From the NCBI GenBank assembly GCA_028287225.1, contig JAQBPZ010000378.1:1-16856 (forward strand): a stretch of 16,856 nucleotides of DNA, in the 5' to 3' direction. The notes beneath the pieces are model-generated. The model had not been told where the DNA came from. It saw nothing but the letters and a program-made list of their open reading frames with translations, and did not search any database. Position 1 is the first letter of the stretch; each line of letters starts with the position of its first letter. Source of the stretch: Gemmatimonadota bacterium. Lineage in GTDB: Bacteria; Gemmatimonadota; Gemmatimonadetes; Gemmatimonadales; Gemmatimonadaceae. The position numbers were made by a program, and so were the translations under genes. Positions 1 through 7,751 of this stretch are shown piece after piece.

Positions 1-878
1 GGCGAGGGAAGGCTCAGGAGCACCGCGGTGGCCGCGAGCACCAGCGCCGCGGCGGCCAGCTCGCCGGTGGACGAGCGGCGGATCGCGACCGCCGCGCTCT
101 CGCTGCCGAGCGTGGGGCGGACGCGACGCCAGTTCCACGCGCCCAGCGCGAACACCACCGCGGCGAGCGCCAGCTTCACGAGCAGCGCCCATCCATAGGG
201 TGTCGTCCAGAGCGACGAGAGCGGATTGAGGTGCGTCCAGGCGGTGATCAGTCCCGACAGCACCACCACCATGCCGCAGGTGAGCGCGAGCGGCGAGAAT
301 CCGTTCACCATGTCGGCCGCCATGGCGCCACGCCGGTCGCGCGCGCGGGCGTCCCGCAGCACGAGGGTGAGTCCGGCGAGCACCAGCACCAGCAGCGTGC
401 CGATCCACAGACCGGCAACGAGCCGGTGCACCGGGTTCACGAGGCGCGCCCACTTTCCCGTGAGGATGTCCGTGAGCGGTGCGAGCACCAGACCGAAGGC
501 CGCCAGCGGCCAGCCGGCCGTCCGCCGCAGCGAGGCAACCACGAGTCCCGCCACGCCGATCGCGAGCAGCGCCGCGGTGGAGCCGGTCGCGTGGTTGCTG
601 GTGAGGAGCGCGCCCACGGTGGTATGCGCGCGAGCGGCACCGGCAGGCAGCCCCGCGGCGAACAGTCCCGCCCAGGTCAGGGCGCCCAGCAAGCCGAGTC
701 GCGCGGCCCTCGCGCAGGCGTCCGCGTAGAATCCGCCGTCGCCCCCGCGCAGGCGGTCACGCACGGCGGCGTAGCGGAACCCCACGGCTCCAACGGCGAG
801 GAACTGGGCGACGAACCCCACGTACTCGGTCACGGGCTCGGTCCAGTTGAGCAGCGGCTCGGCTTGCACCAGGATCAT
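1..878 (-). CDS. CopD-family integral membrane protein (partial, C-terminus beyond the left edge)
   Basis: This is an uninterrupted minus-strand frame from an ATG at 878 (starting MILVQAEPLLNW) to the window edge, 292 codons visible. It is strongly hydrophobic with many predicted membrane helices. The part after residue 140 fits the copper-resistance D (CopD) domain: NPVHRLVAGLWIGTLLVLVL, then a helix pair around ITAWTHLNPLSSLWTTPYG and a WALLVKLALAAVVF helix followed by WNWRRVRP. Known CopD proteins sit in the inner membrane and take part in periplasmic copper handling, sometimes fused to CopC. No CopC-like or copper-binding Met/His cluster is visible in this part, so copper is a family-level inference. 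It lies 104 nt downstream of the methyltransferase on the same strand and could be the third gene of an operon with it and the response regulator. The ribosome binding site is weak. A second ATG at 895 is in another frame. Confidence 0.8.
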   Translation of the reverse strand, partial: MILVQAEPLLNWTEPVTEYVGFVAQFLAVGAVGFRYAAVRDRLRGGDGGFYADACARAARLGLLGALTWAGLFAAGLPAGAARAHTTVGALLTSNHATGSTAALLAIGVAGLVVASLRRTAGWPLAAFGLVLAPLTDILTGKWARLVNPVHRLVAGLWIGTLLVLVLAGLTLVLRDARARDRRGAMAADMVNGFSPLALTCGMVVVLSGLITAWTHLNPLSSLWTTPYGWALLVKLALAAVVFALGAWNWRRVRPTLGSESAAVAIRRSSTGELAAAALVLAATAVLLSLPS

Positions 879-982
879 CTCGAACGGGGTGGCATGTGTA
901 TGGCGGCAGGCTTCCGTCCCGCCCCCCTTGCATCCTTCAAACCACCGTTGCCCATGCGGGGCCGCCGGTGTTGGCGTCGTCG

Positions 983-1669
983 TCAGTCGCGCGCCGCCTC
1001 GTACACGCCCACCGCGCGGGGAACGCCGTCCACCGCCACGGTCCACTTGCTCAGCGTCACTGCCCAGCCATCCTCCTCCAGCCCCTGGAGCAGGGGCAGG
1101 CTTGCGCCACGGAACGGATCGGCCAGCAGCACTCGTCCGCCGGGCGCCAGGTGTCGGGCGAACAGCCGGCGGAGCGCCCCATGCGCGGCTGGCGCGTACG
1201 CGATGTCGGAGCCGATGATCCAGTCGAACCGCTCGCCGAGGTCGCAGCCCTCCCATTCCACCGCGCGGAGCGCGACGTCGGCGACGGCGTTTCGCGCGGC
1301 GTTGCGCCGGCAGATCGCGAGCGCCACCTCCTGCCGGTCGGTCTGCATCACCCGCGCTCCCATGGATGCGGCGAGGAGGCCCGGAAGCCCCGTGCCCGCG
1401 CCGAGCTCCAGCAGGCGCGATCCCGCCAGCGTCGCGCCGCGCAGCTCCAGGTCGTGCGCCAGGGCGATCGCCGCCGGCCAGAGCACCACGCCGTAGGGGC
1501 GCCGGTTCTCCTCGTCGAACAGGAATCGCACCTCGTCGGCCACGGTGAGGACCGCGCCGGTATGCAGGATGGACCACTCCCGCCCGCCGAGCGCCGCGCG
1601 GTACTCCAGCAGCGGAAAGGTGCCCGCGGACGTGTGCAGCTCGCGGTCGTCCGGCTCGCGACTCGGCAT
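983..1669 (-). CDS. Class I SAM-dependent methyltransferase, Methyltransf_16 / ETFB-lysine-methyltransferase-like
   Basis: A 228-aa soluble protein. The SAM-binding glycine-rich loop LELGAGTGLPG lies at residues 87-97 after a beta strand, with the acidic residue that usually binds the ribose at the end of strand 2 (D111, in VMQTD). A GSDIAYAP segment (153-160) corresponds to the motif IV 'SDvlY' block of the Methyltransf_16 family. That family includes protein-lysine methyltransferases such as ETFB-KMT, as well as uncharacterised nicotinamide/small-molecule-type enzymes. The N-terminal region before the SAM loop (about 80 residues with GVVLWPAAIALAHDL) matches the family layout. The substrate cannot be told from the sequence; a protein lysine is the family-based guess. 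The ATG start lies 18 nt after the response-regulator stop, so the two are probably co-transcribed. No good Shine-Dalgarno is seen. Confidence 0.82.
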   Translation of the reverse strand: MPSREPDDRELHTSAGTFPLLEYRAALGGREWSILHTGAVLTVADEVRFLFDEENRRPYGVVLWPAAIALAHDLELRGATLAGSRLLELGAGTGLPGLLAASMGARVMQTDRQEVALAICRRNAARNAVADVALRAVEWEGCDLGERFDWIIGSDIAYAPAAHGALRRLFARHLAPGGRVLLADPFRGASLPLLQGLEEDGWAVTLSKWTVAVDGVPRAVGVYEAARD

Positions 1670-1687
1670 TGGAGGGAGCCCGGCGGC

Positions 1688-2365
1688 TCAGCTGTCGGCT
1701 TGCAGCAGCCCCAGTCGGAGGCAGAGCTGCACGTAGTCCGAGCGATGCGAGAGGCCGAGCTTTTCCGACACCCGCTGCTTGTACGTCTCCACCGTCTTGG
1801 GGCTGATGAACAGCTTCTCGCCGATCTCGGACGCGGAGTAGCCGCCCGCCACCAGGGCCAGGACGTCGCGTTCCCGCTCGCTGAGGGCCTCGTACTGCTG
1901 CCGCTCGTCGGAGCGCTGGGTGCGCTGCGTCAGCTGCCGCGCAAGGGCGCGGGCCGCGGAGGGCTGCACGTACGTGTCCCCCGCGGCCACGGCCCGCACC
2001 GCGTCGGCCAGCTCGCGGTCCGCCGCATTCTTCACCAGGTAGCCCGCCGCGCCGCTCTCGAGCAGGGCCACGAGGTACTCGTCCTCGTCGTGCATGGTGA
2101 GGATCAGCACGCGTACCGGTGACCGTGCCGCCACGAGCGCCTTCGTCACCTGCGCCCCGTCCATCTGGGGCATGTCCAGGTCGAGCACGGCGACGTCCGG
2201 CTTGAGCTGCTCGATCAGCACGAGCGCATCGCGGCCGTTGCTCGCTTCCCCCACCACCTGGATGTCCGGCGAGCCGCCCAGCAGCGCCTTGAGCCCCGCG
2301 CGCACCACGAGGTGGTCGTCGGCCAGCACGATGCGGATGATCCCGGTGCGTTCAGCGGTGCTCAT
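1688..2365 (-). CDS. NarL/FixJ-type (LuxR-HTH) response regulator
   Basis: A two-domain regulator. The receiver domain runs from IRIVLADDHLVVRAGL with the acidic pair D-D, the predicted phospho-acceptor Asp in AVLDLDMPQMDG, the switch Thr in LILTMHD and the conserved Lys in AGYLVKNA. A linker follows, then a C-terminal LuxR/NarL helix-turn-helix (LSERERDVLALVAGGYSASEIGEKL and ISPKTVETYKQRVSEKLGL). The output is DNA binding after phosphorylation. I prefer the ATG at 2365 (MSTAERTG); an in-frame ATG four codons upstream at 2377 would add MLQP. Neither has a clear Shine-Dalgarno. It is divergent from the histidine kinase at 2461, with 95 bp between the preferred starts, and is followed on its own strand by the methyltransferase. 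The divergent kinase is the likely partner. Confidence 0.93.
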   Translation of the reverse strand: MSTAERTGIIRIVLADDHLVVRAGLKALLGGSPDIQVVGEASNGRDALVLIEQLKPDVAVLDLDMPQMDGAQVTKALVAARSPVRVLILTMHDEDEYLVALLESGAAGYLVKNAADRELADAVRAVAAGDTYVQPSAARALARQLTQRTQRSDERQQYEALSERERDVLALVAGGYSASEIGEKLFISPKTVETYKQRVSEKLGLSHRSDYVQLCLRLGLLQADS

Positions 2366-2460
2366 GGGCTGCAACATACCACGGCGGGGGTGGGGATGCG
2401 TCGTTGACAGGGCGCGGGCAGCACGAGAAGGTTCGGGACGACCTCTCCCTCCCCATCTCG

Positions 2461-3603
2461 ATGAAAGACGCGATTCAGGCGGCCGAGCACGCCGCCATGC
2501 ACAAGCTGCTGCCTCCGTCCCTCTTCTCCGGGCTGCTCGCCATCTCGTCCGACGCCGTCATCGCCGTGGACGATGAGCAGCGCATCATCTTCTTCAACGA
2601 GGGCGCCGAGCGGATCTTCGGATGGGCGGCGGACGAGGTCGGGGGGCGGTACCTCGAGATCCTGCTTCCCGAGCGCTATCGCGCCGCGCACCGCGGGCAC
2701 GTGCACGGCTTCGGCGCCGCGCACGGGCGGGCGCGCCTGATGGGCGAGCGCCAGCAGCTCAGCGGGCTGCGGCGCGACGGGGAGGAGTTTCCCTGCGAGG
2801 CGGCCATCCAGCGGATCGAGGTCGAGGGGCGGAACGTGTTCGCCGCCGTGCTGCGCGACATCACCGCGCGGCAGCGGGCGGAGGACACGGTCCGCGAGGC
2901 GGTCACCGCGCGCGAGGACATGCTCGGCATCGTCTCCCACGACCTGCGCAACCCCGCGAACGCGGTGAAGATGCTGGCGAAGAGCATTCTCGACGACGCC
3001 ACGCGCGAGCGCCTGCCCGAACAGATCACGGAGCGTGTCGCGATGATCCAGCAGGCGGCGCAGCAGATGGACAGCCTCATCCAGGACCTGCTGGACACCA
3101 CTCGGCTGGCATCGGGACGCCTGCGCGTGGATCCGCAGCCGATGGACGCGGGCGTCGTCGTGGAGCGCAGCGTCGACGCCATGCGCTCGCTCGCCGACGC
3201 CGCCCGCATCTCGCTCGAGGCGACGGTGCCGGCCGGACTGCCCCAGGTGCTCGCGGACGCCGATCGGGTGTCGCAGCTCTTCTCCAACCTGATCGGCAAC
3301 GCGATCAAGTTCACGCCGCCGGGCGGCGCGGTCACCCTCGTGGTGCACGCCGATGGCGACGCGGTGCTCTTCGTGCTGCGTGACACGGGCGTCGGCATTT
3401 CCGCCGAGGACCTTCCGCACGTGTTCGAGCGGTTCTACCAGGGCGAGCGGGGAACCGGCCGGACGGCACGCCACGGCGCCGGGCTCGGGCTGCCGATCGC
3501 CCGGGGCATCGTGGAGGCGCACGGCGGGCATATCTGGATCGACAGCCTTCCGGGCGCCGGCACGACGGTGCGATTCTACCTCCCCGTCGCACCGCCGGCC
3601 TGA
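2461..3603 (+). CDS. PAS-domain sensor histidine kinase (HisKA type)
   Basis: A 380-aa kinase without predicted membrane helices, so probably a cytoplasmic sensor. A PAS domain covers about residues 22-135 (start SGLLAISSDAVIAVDDEQRI, end AAVLRDITARQRAED). The HisKA phosphorylation site is H160 in GIVSHDLRNPANAVKM. The ATPase domain shows the N box (SQLFSNLIGNAIKFT, N276 and N280), G1 (DTGVGI, 308-313), the F box (FERFYQ) and G2 (GAGLGL, 339-344). All residues needed for autophosphorylation appear present. I chose the ATG at 2461. An upstream in-frame TTG at 2404 would add 19 residues with no family support. No good Shine-Dalgarno precedes the ATG. The likely substrate is the divergently encoded regulator next door. 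The signal seen by the PAS domain is unknown; no haem or flavin signature is obvious. Confidence 0.93.
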   Translation: MKDAIQAAEHAAMHKLLPPSLFSGLLAISSDAVIAVDDEQRIIFFNEGAERIFGWAADEVGGRYLEILLPERYRAAHRGHVHGFGAAHGRARLMGERQQLSGLRRDGEEFPCEAAIQRIEVEGRNVFAAVLRDITARQRAEDTVREAVTAREDMLGIVSHDLRNPANAVKMLAKSILDDATRERLPEQITERVAMIQQAAQQMDSLIQDLLDTTRLASGRLRVDPQPMDAGVVVERSVDAMRSLADAARISLEATVPAGLPQVLADADRVSQLFSNLIGNAIKFTPPGGAVTLVVHADGDAVLFVLRDTGVGISAEDLPHVFERFYQGERGTGRTARHGAGLGLPIARGIVEAHGGHIWIDSLPGAGTTVRFYLPVAPPA

Positions 3604-3615
3604 CGCGTCAGGCCG
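3596..3615. terminator. Perfect 20-bp palindrome between convergent genes, probable bidirectional terminator
   Basis: The sequence CGGCCTGACGCGTCAGGCCG is its own reverse complement and can fold as an 8-bp stem with a CGCG loop. It includes the stop codon of the kinase (3601-3603) and that of the stress protein (3608-3610), which lie only 4 bp apart. There is no T-run on either side, so a factor-independent terminator is not certain; it could slow RNA polymerase or protect 3' ends. Confidence 0.5.
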
Positions 3616-4549
3616 CATCGCGGGTATCATGGAGATCCGGCACCACCAGCACGGGGCACCCGGCTCGGCGAACCACGTCCGAGGAGACACTCCGCACGAA
3701 GAGGCGCTCGAGGAAGGTGTGGTCCAGCCGTCCGCAGGCGATCATCCCCGCCGAGCAGCTCGACGCATACTTCACGATCACGTCCGCCGGGTCACCGCCG
3801 ATGATGCGCGTGACGACGCTCACGCCCGGCAGCGAGGGCAGCTCCCGGAGCAGCGAGCGGAACATCGCCTTGCAGCGAGGCTCGTACATGTCGGCCGGCC
3901 AACCCGCCATCTCCTCGCGCAGGCTGGTGGCGGTGCGCACGTGCACCAGGTGCAGGCAGCTGCCAGCGGAGAGCATCGGGAGCATCGCGTGGGCCGCCCG
4001 GATGCTCGACGACGTGAAGTCCATCGCGACGACCCCGGTGTGCACGGCGCCCGCGATCGCGTCCGCCGACACGATCAGCACCGGCCGATCGGCGATGGCC
4101 AGCAGCTGCAGCGCGTGCTCGCCGAAGATGTGCCGGCCGATGGCGTCGTGGCCTCCGGTGCCGATGACGATCACGCGAGCGCGTCGCGCGCGCGCCGCGT
4201 CCACCACCGCCTGGGCCGTCGGTCCTTCCAGGACGTCGACGCGAAGCGTCGTCGACTGCGGATCGGCGGTGGACAGCGCGGTGCGCAGGCGGTCCGCGAC
4301 CTGCTCGCGCTCCGCCTCGTAGTAGGCGGAGGGCAGCGGGGTCATGCCGGCGGCGATGCCGAGCGTGTCCCCCTGTTGAAGGACGGTGACGACCTCCAGC
4401 GGGCGGTCCTCCCGCGTCGCCAGCCACCGTGCGACGGCCAGCGGCGCGTCGCGCCCGTTCACGGGCCTGGTGGCGAGGAGAACGGGTCCGTCCTGGGTGC
4501 CCGCCCGGATGGCCGGGCGGGGTTGAAGCGACGTGACGACGTGTGACAT
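3608..4549 (-). CDS. Tandem-domain universal stress protein (UspA family)
   Basis: A 313-aa protein built of two Usp domains. Domain 1 (about 20-162) has beta-1 PVLLATRPV and the C-terminal nucleotide-loop region VIVIGTGGHDAIGRHIFGEHA. This nearly fits the Usp ATP-binding pattern G-2x-G-9x-G-S/T (G130, G133, G143) but has Glu in place of the final Ser/Thr. Domain 2 (about 168-305) has GVVAMDFTSSSIRAA and ends IACGRLDHTFLERLF...SSDVVRRAGCPVLVVP; its glycine loop is degenerate, so this half probably does not bind ATP the usual way. Two-domain Usps are cytoplasmic and linked to stress survival; the molecular role here is unknown. It begins 31 nt after the stop of the outer-membrane barrel on the same strand and is probably the last gene of that operon. 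An AGG-containing stretch just before the ATG can serve as ribosome binding site. Confidence 0.92.
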   Translation of the reverse strand: MSHVVTSLQPRPAIRAGTQDGPVLLATRPVNGRDAPLAVARWLATREDRPLEVVTVLQQGDTLGIAAGMTPLPSAYYEAEREQVADRLRTALSTADPQSTTLRVDVLEGPTAQAVVDAARARRARVIVIGTGGHDAIGRHIFGEHALQLLAIADRPVLIVSADAIAGAVHTGVVAMDFTSSSIRAAHAMLPMLSAGSCLHLVHVRTATSLREEMAGWPADMYEPRCKAMFRSLLRELPSLPGVSVVTRIIGGDPADVIVKYASSCSAGMIACGRLDHTFLERLFVRSVSSDVVRRAGCPVLVVPDLHDTRDAA

Positions 4550-4580
4550 GACCTGACCCTCGGTGTGTGTGTGCTGCGAC

Positions 4581-6008
4581 CTAGAAGGCGACCACGCCCT
4601 CGACCATGAAGCCCTGGAACTTGCCGCCGTTGCGGATGTCCGTCGTCGGGAAGTTGCCGTAGGTCTGCTTCACGAACTCGAGCTTGGTGAGGACGTTCGG
4701 CGTCATGAACCAGCCGCCGCCCAGCTGTGCGCGCTGCACCGAGATGTCCTGCGGCATGCCGGCGAGCTGGCCCTTCACCGTGTTGTACCGGCCGCCCAGG
4801 TAGAGCTTGTCGTCCGCGAAGCGGTACAACCCTTCACCCACCAGCTGCCGGATCGTCCGCCGGTAGGCCTCGGTCGGGCCCGCACCGGTCATCGTCTCGA
4901 CGTTGCCGAAGAACTCCGCGCCCTTGAACTTCACGAAGGGATTGAAGACGAAGGCCGTGACCATGTTGCGCATCCCGGTCTGGATCGCGCCGCTCCAGGC
5001 GTTCGCGGTCTCGGTCGACGTCGTGTTCTCGAGCACGTCGTAGTACCGCGAGCCCCCGCGGTCGCCGCTCGACAGCGTGTTGCTGGCCGAACGGTCGGTC
5101 TTGTACATCGAGCCGGTCAGACGGACCCGCAGGTCCTCGCTCAGCTGCTCGTCGATCCCGCCCTTCAGGAGATACGTGGGGCCGCGCTGGCCCGGCGCGG
5201 TCACCTGACCGTGCACCTCACCGGCCGTGACGCCGGCCATGAGGAGGATGCCGTCGCTGCGGAGGTACACTTCGGAGCCGATCTCGGTCGTGAACGCATC
5301 GAGGACGAAGTTGCCGATGAACGGGTTGTAGAGCGTCTGCCCGTTGTCGCTGCGGCGGAAGTGCTGGTCGCCGTAGTTCACCTCGAAGTGGCCGGCCTTC
5401 ACCGTGACGTACTGCATCAGGTTGTCGAGGAGCTTGTTCTCGATCGGCGAGGCGTCGATCAGGAAGTAGCCGTCCTTGATCCACGTCTCCTGGTGATGGC
5501 GAGACGAGGCGTAGGTCTCCACCGCCACCCGGATGCCCTTCGCGAGCTGCACGTTCAGGTAGAGGTTGGCGTTCGCGTTGTTGAAGCCCGACCCGATGGC
5601 GATGAGCTGGTTCGCGTTCACGGCTGCCGTGCCGGTGCCCGTCATCCTGGGGGCGGCGGTGTTCTCGTGCGTCAGGTTCTGGAACTGCTGGGCGAAGGCG
5701 CCCCCCCAGTTGAGCTTCATGCCGGTGAAGGCGGCCCCTTCCTCCTTGGGCGACTCGAACACGTTGATGCCGCGCTGGTCGGCGTGCCGCAGGTACTGGA
5801 TCTCCTGGGCCGGCGCGATGTACCGCGGCGCCGTGGGCTTCGGCTTCGGCGCCGGCTCGGCCGCGTCCCGCGCCGAGCTGTCGCTGACGGAGACGGTGAC
5901 CGTCGTGTCGCGCACGACGGTGGTGGTCGTCGTGGAATTCTGTGCCATCGCCGGCGCCGCCGCCGCCGCGAACGCGGCGAGCAGCAGCAGGCGTGAGGTG
6001 GTCTTCAT
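4581..6008 (-). CDS. Putative outer-membrane beta-barrel / porin-like protein
   Basis: A 475-aa protein. A signal peptide (MKTTSRLLLLAAFAAAAAPAMAQ, cleavage likely after AMA) is followed by a Thr/Val-rich then Pro/Lys-rich low-complexity linker (about 25-60). The rest alternates polar and hydrophobic residues as in transmembrane beta strands, with many aromatic residues at strand ends, and finishes on ...GFMVEGVVAF; a C-terminal Phe is typical of barrels assembled by BamA. It contains segments such as YVTVKAGHFEVNYGDQHFRRSD that resemble porins of the phosphate/polyphosphate-selective class, but I cannot assign a substrate. A good ribosome binding site (GAGGA, about 7 nt before ATG) supports the start. 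The stop of the YceI gene is 45 nt upstream and the Usp gene 31 nt downstream, on the same strand. Confidence 0.8.
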   Translation of the reverse strand: MKTTSRLLLLAAFAAAAAPAMAQNSTTTTTVVRDTTVTVSVSDSSARDAAEPAPKPKPTAPRYIAPAQEIQYLRHADQRGINVFESPKEEGAAFTGMKLNWGGAFAQQFQNLTHENTAAPRMTGTGTAAVNANQLIAIGSGFNNANANLYLNVQLAKGIRVAVETYASSRHHQETWIKDGYFLIDASPIENKLLDNLMQYVTVKAGHFEVNYGDQHFRRSDNGQTLYNPFIGNFVLDAFTTEIGSEVYLRSDGILLMAGVTAGEVHGQVTAPGQRGPTYLLKGGIDEQLSEDLRVRLTGSMYKTDRSASNTLSSGDRGGSRYYDVLENTTSTETANAWSGAIQTGMRNMVTAFVFNPFVKFKGAEFFGNVETMTGAGPTEAYRRTIRQLVGEGLYRFADDKLYLGGRYNTVKGQLAGMPQDISVQRAQLGGGWFMTPNVLTKLEFVKQTYGNFPTTDIRNGGKFQGFMVEGVVAF

Positions 6009-6053
6009 GTATGTGTCCTCGAGTGGGCGCCCGTAGGCGCGGAGACGTGCGGT

Positions 6054-6665
6054 TCAGCTCTTCAGCAGCAGGTCGAACTTCACCGTCACCGTGTCGCGGA
6101 CCTTGATCCGTCCGAACATCAGCGAGGGAGGCGTGAGGTCGTAGTCCTTCATGCTCAGGTCGTACGAGCCGGTGACGTGCAGTGCGCCCCCCTCGGCGCG
6201 GCCCTGCGCGGCGATGCTGATGCTTTTCTGGACGCCGCCGAGCGTCAGCGTGCCCTTCAGCGTGCCGGCGCTCGCATCCGCGCCGCGGCTCACGTCGTAG
6301 CTGGTCATCTTGAAGTCGATCGACTGGAACTCGGAGACCTTGAGCGCCTTCTTCATGTGCTCGTTCATCGTCCCGTTGTGGCAGTCGATCTTGTCGGCGG
6401 GGATGTTGACGCGGACGGTGCGCACGCCCTTCTCGCCCGCTGCCACCTGGGCCACGGCGGTCGGGGAGCCGTCGATCGTCGCGTTCACGTCGCCGGCGGC
6501 GCAGCTCCAGCTCTTCATCGAGGACGTGCCCTCCACCCAGATGCGGCTGTCGGCGCGTAGCGACATGGGATCGCTCGTCGACATCCAGCCGAGCGACGGC
6601 AGGGCCATTGCGAGTGCCAGGACCGGCAGGATGCGGCGGATGCTGAGTCGTGTATGGATTCGCAT
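6054..6665 (-). CDS. Secreted YceI-family lipid-binding-like protein
   Basis: A 203-aa protein starting MRIHTRLSIRRILPVLALAM, a basic start and hydrophobic core typical of a Sec signal peptide. The mature part fits the YceI fold: SRIWVEGTSSMKSWSC near the N-terminus, the central FQSIDFKMTSYDV, GTLKGTLTLGGVQKSISI and the C-terminal KDYDLTPPSLMFGRIKVRDTVTVKFDLLL. YceI proteins are periplasmic lipocalin-like barrels that bind isoprenoid chains; the ligand here is unknown. Two Cys residues (in KSWSC and DKIDCHNG) could form a disulfide. I chose the ATG at 6665 because it has GAGG 6 nt upstream and gives the signal peptide first; the longer frame from 6809 would add 48 unlikely residues. It lies between the DUF3108 and barrel genes on the same strand. 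Confidence 0.88.
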   Translation of the reverse strand: MRIHTRLSIRRILPVLALAMALPSLGWMSTSDPMSLRADSRIWVEGTSSMKSWSCAAGDVNATIDGSPTAVAQVAAGEKGVRTVRVNIPADKIDCHNGTMNEHMKKALKVSEFQSIDFKMTSYDVSRGADASAGTLKGTLTLGGVQKSISIAAQGRAEGGALHVTGSYDLSMKDYDLTPPSLMFGRIKVRDTVTVKFDLLLKS

Positions 6666-6808
6666 GATCGACCTCGAGTTGGGGTGGACACGAGCATCGT
6701 GTCCGATGAGGGAAAGCTCGTGTCGCGAGGGGGGCACCGAAGTCAGGCGAACCGGGGAACCTTCCGTGCATTCCTCCCACATCCGCCCGGGGTTTCTCCC
6801 GACACGCA

Positions 6809-7642
6809 TCAGCGCGCGGCGGCCAGCGGCTCGCCGCCGGGTGCGCTGGTCCCGGCGCAGGCCGCGATCACGGGAAGGGCGCTGCGCAGCGTGAGCACCA
6901 CGGTGCCCGCGCCCGGGATCGTGCTCTGGATGCGCACCGGCCGGCGGCAGGCGTCGTCGCTCAGCGAGAACCGGATGCTGCCCTCGCCCTTGTAGTTGCG
7001 GCTGTCGCGCACCCGCATCTCCACCTCGCGCGTGGCAAACGTCCCCGCCGGCGTCGTCACCGTTCCGCGGCCCAGGGAGCGCAGCGTCGTGGGACTGCGC
7101 GCCGCATCGAAGTGGCGATCCAGCACGAGCGTGCTGTCGCCCCCCAGCGAGAACGTCCGGATCGCATAGATGAAGGAGAGCTCGTCCAGGGGCGCGTCCG
7201 ACTGCGTGGTGCCCTCACGTCCATCCGTGGCCGTCCAGCGGTGCTCGAGCGGTTCCATGGACACGTCCTCGGAGCGGCGCGCGAGGAGATGATGCTCCTC
7301 CTTCACGAAGCGCAGCGCGGACATCCGGATCGGGTCGAGCCACGAGGTCGTCTTGTCCGCCACCTTCAGGAACCCGACCTTCGCGGCAAAGGTGAAGTGC
7401 AGCACGATGACCGACGTGCCCCGCACCTCCTCGGGACCGTCGATCCACATCTCCCCTCGGCCCCGGAGCCCGGGACCTGCGGTGCCGTCGTACACGAGCC
7501 GCTCGCCCACGGCGAAGGGAAGGGGAGCAGGCGACACGTGCGGAGAGTGTCGCGCCAGCGCGGGCGCGCCTTGCGCCAGGGCCGCACCGGCCACGACGAT
7601 CGTGAGCAGGGTCGAAGCGAGTACGGCGTGTGCGGTGTTCAT
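6809..7642 (-). CDS. Secreted DUF3108-family protein
   Basis: A 277-aa protein with an N-terminal signal peptide (MNTAHAVLASTLLTIVVAGAALAQ). The mature part matches the DUF3108 pattern: PLPFAVGERLVYDGTAGPGLRGRGEMWIDG, then VADKTTSWLDPIRMSALRFVKEEH, LDELSFIYAIRTFSLG and a late GTFATREVEMRVRD. The family is predicted periplasmic and beta-rich; its function is not known. I chose the ATG at 7642 because GGAG lies 7 nt upstream and the signal peptide then starts the protein; the frame is open 33 codons further upstream. It is the first gene of a minus-strand run continuing with YceI (143 nt gap), the barrel and the Usp. Upstream, before the divergent lipid kinase, is a 10-bp inverted repeat at 7724-7751. 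Confidence 0.86.
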   Translation of the reverse strand: MNTAHAVLASTLLTIVVAGAALAQGAPALARHSPHVSPAPLPFAVGERLVYDGTAGPGLRGRGEMWIDGPEEVRGTSVIVLHFTFAAKVGFLKVADKTTSWLDPIRMSALRFVKEEHHLLARRSEDVSMEPLEHRWTATDGREGTTQSDAPLDELSFIYAIRTFSLGGDSTLVLDRHFDAARSPTTLRSLGRGTVTTPAGTFATREVEMRVRDSRNYKGEGSIRFSLSDDACRRPVRIQSTIPGAGTVVLTLRSALPVIAACAGTSAPGGEPLAAAR

Positions 7643-7723
7643 GACGAGACTCCGGGAGAAGGACTGCCTACCGGAATGTCGTGTCGCCCTGAGGTCGCCA
7701 CCGTCGGGGAATGGCATCATCCT

Positions 7724-7751
7724 CCCGCCGCGATGCCCCACTCGCGGCGGG
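7724..7751. repeat. 10-bp perfect inverted repeat in the divergent intergenic region
   Basis: CCCGCCGCGA (7724-7733) and TCGCGGCGGG (7742-7751) flank an 8-nt loop. The right arm runs straight into GGGG-ATTTT-CCCC, which offers a second, overlapping hairpin. The element lies 82 bp upstream of the DUF3108 start on the minus strand and about 145 bp before the lipid-kinase start on the plus strand. It could be an operator for either gene, a leader hairpin of the DUF3108 operon, or a terminator for plus-strand transcripts. The sequence alone does not decide. Confidence 0.45.

Noticed and set aside
2404..2460. TTG start of the histidine kinase at 2404, and TTGACA at 2404-2409 as a -35 box
   Set aside because: The added 19 residues have no family support, and no acceptable -10 box lies 16-18 bp after the TTGACA.
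4563..5996. A 477-codon plus-strand frame opposite the outer-membrane barrel
   Set aside because: Antisense shadow; the minus-strand frame has a signal peptide, ribosome binding site and barrel C-terminus.
6666..6809. Longer YceI protein starting at 6809
   Set aside because: It would put 48 residues in front of a good signal peptide; the ATG at 6665 has a proper GAGG site.
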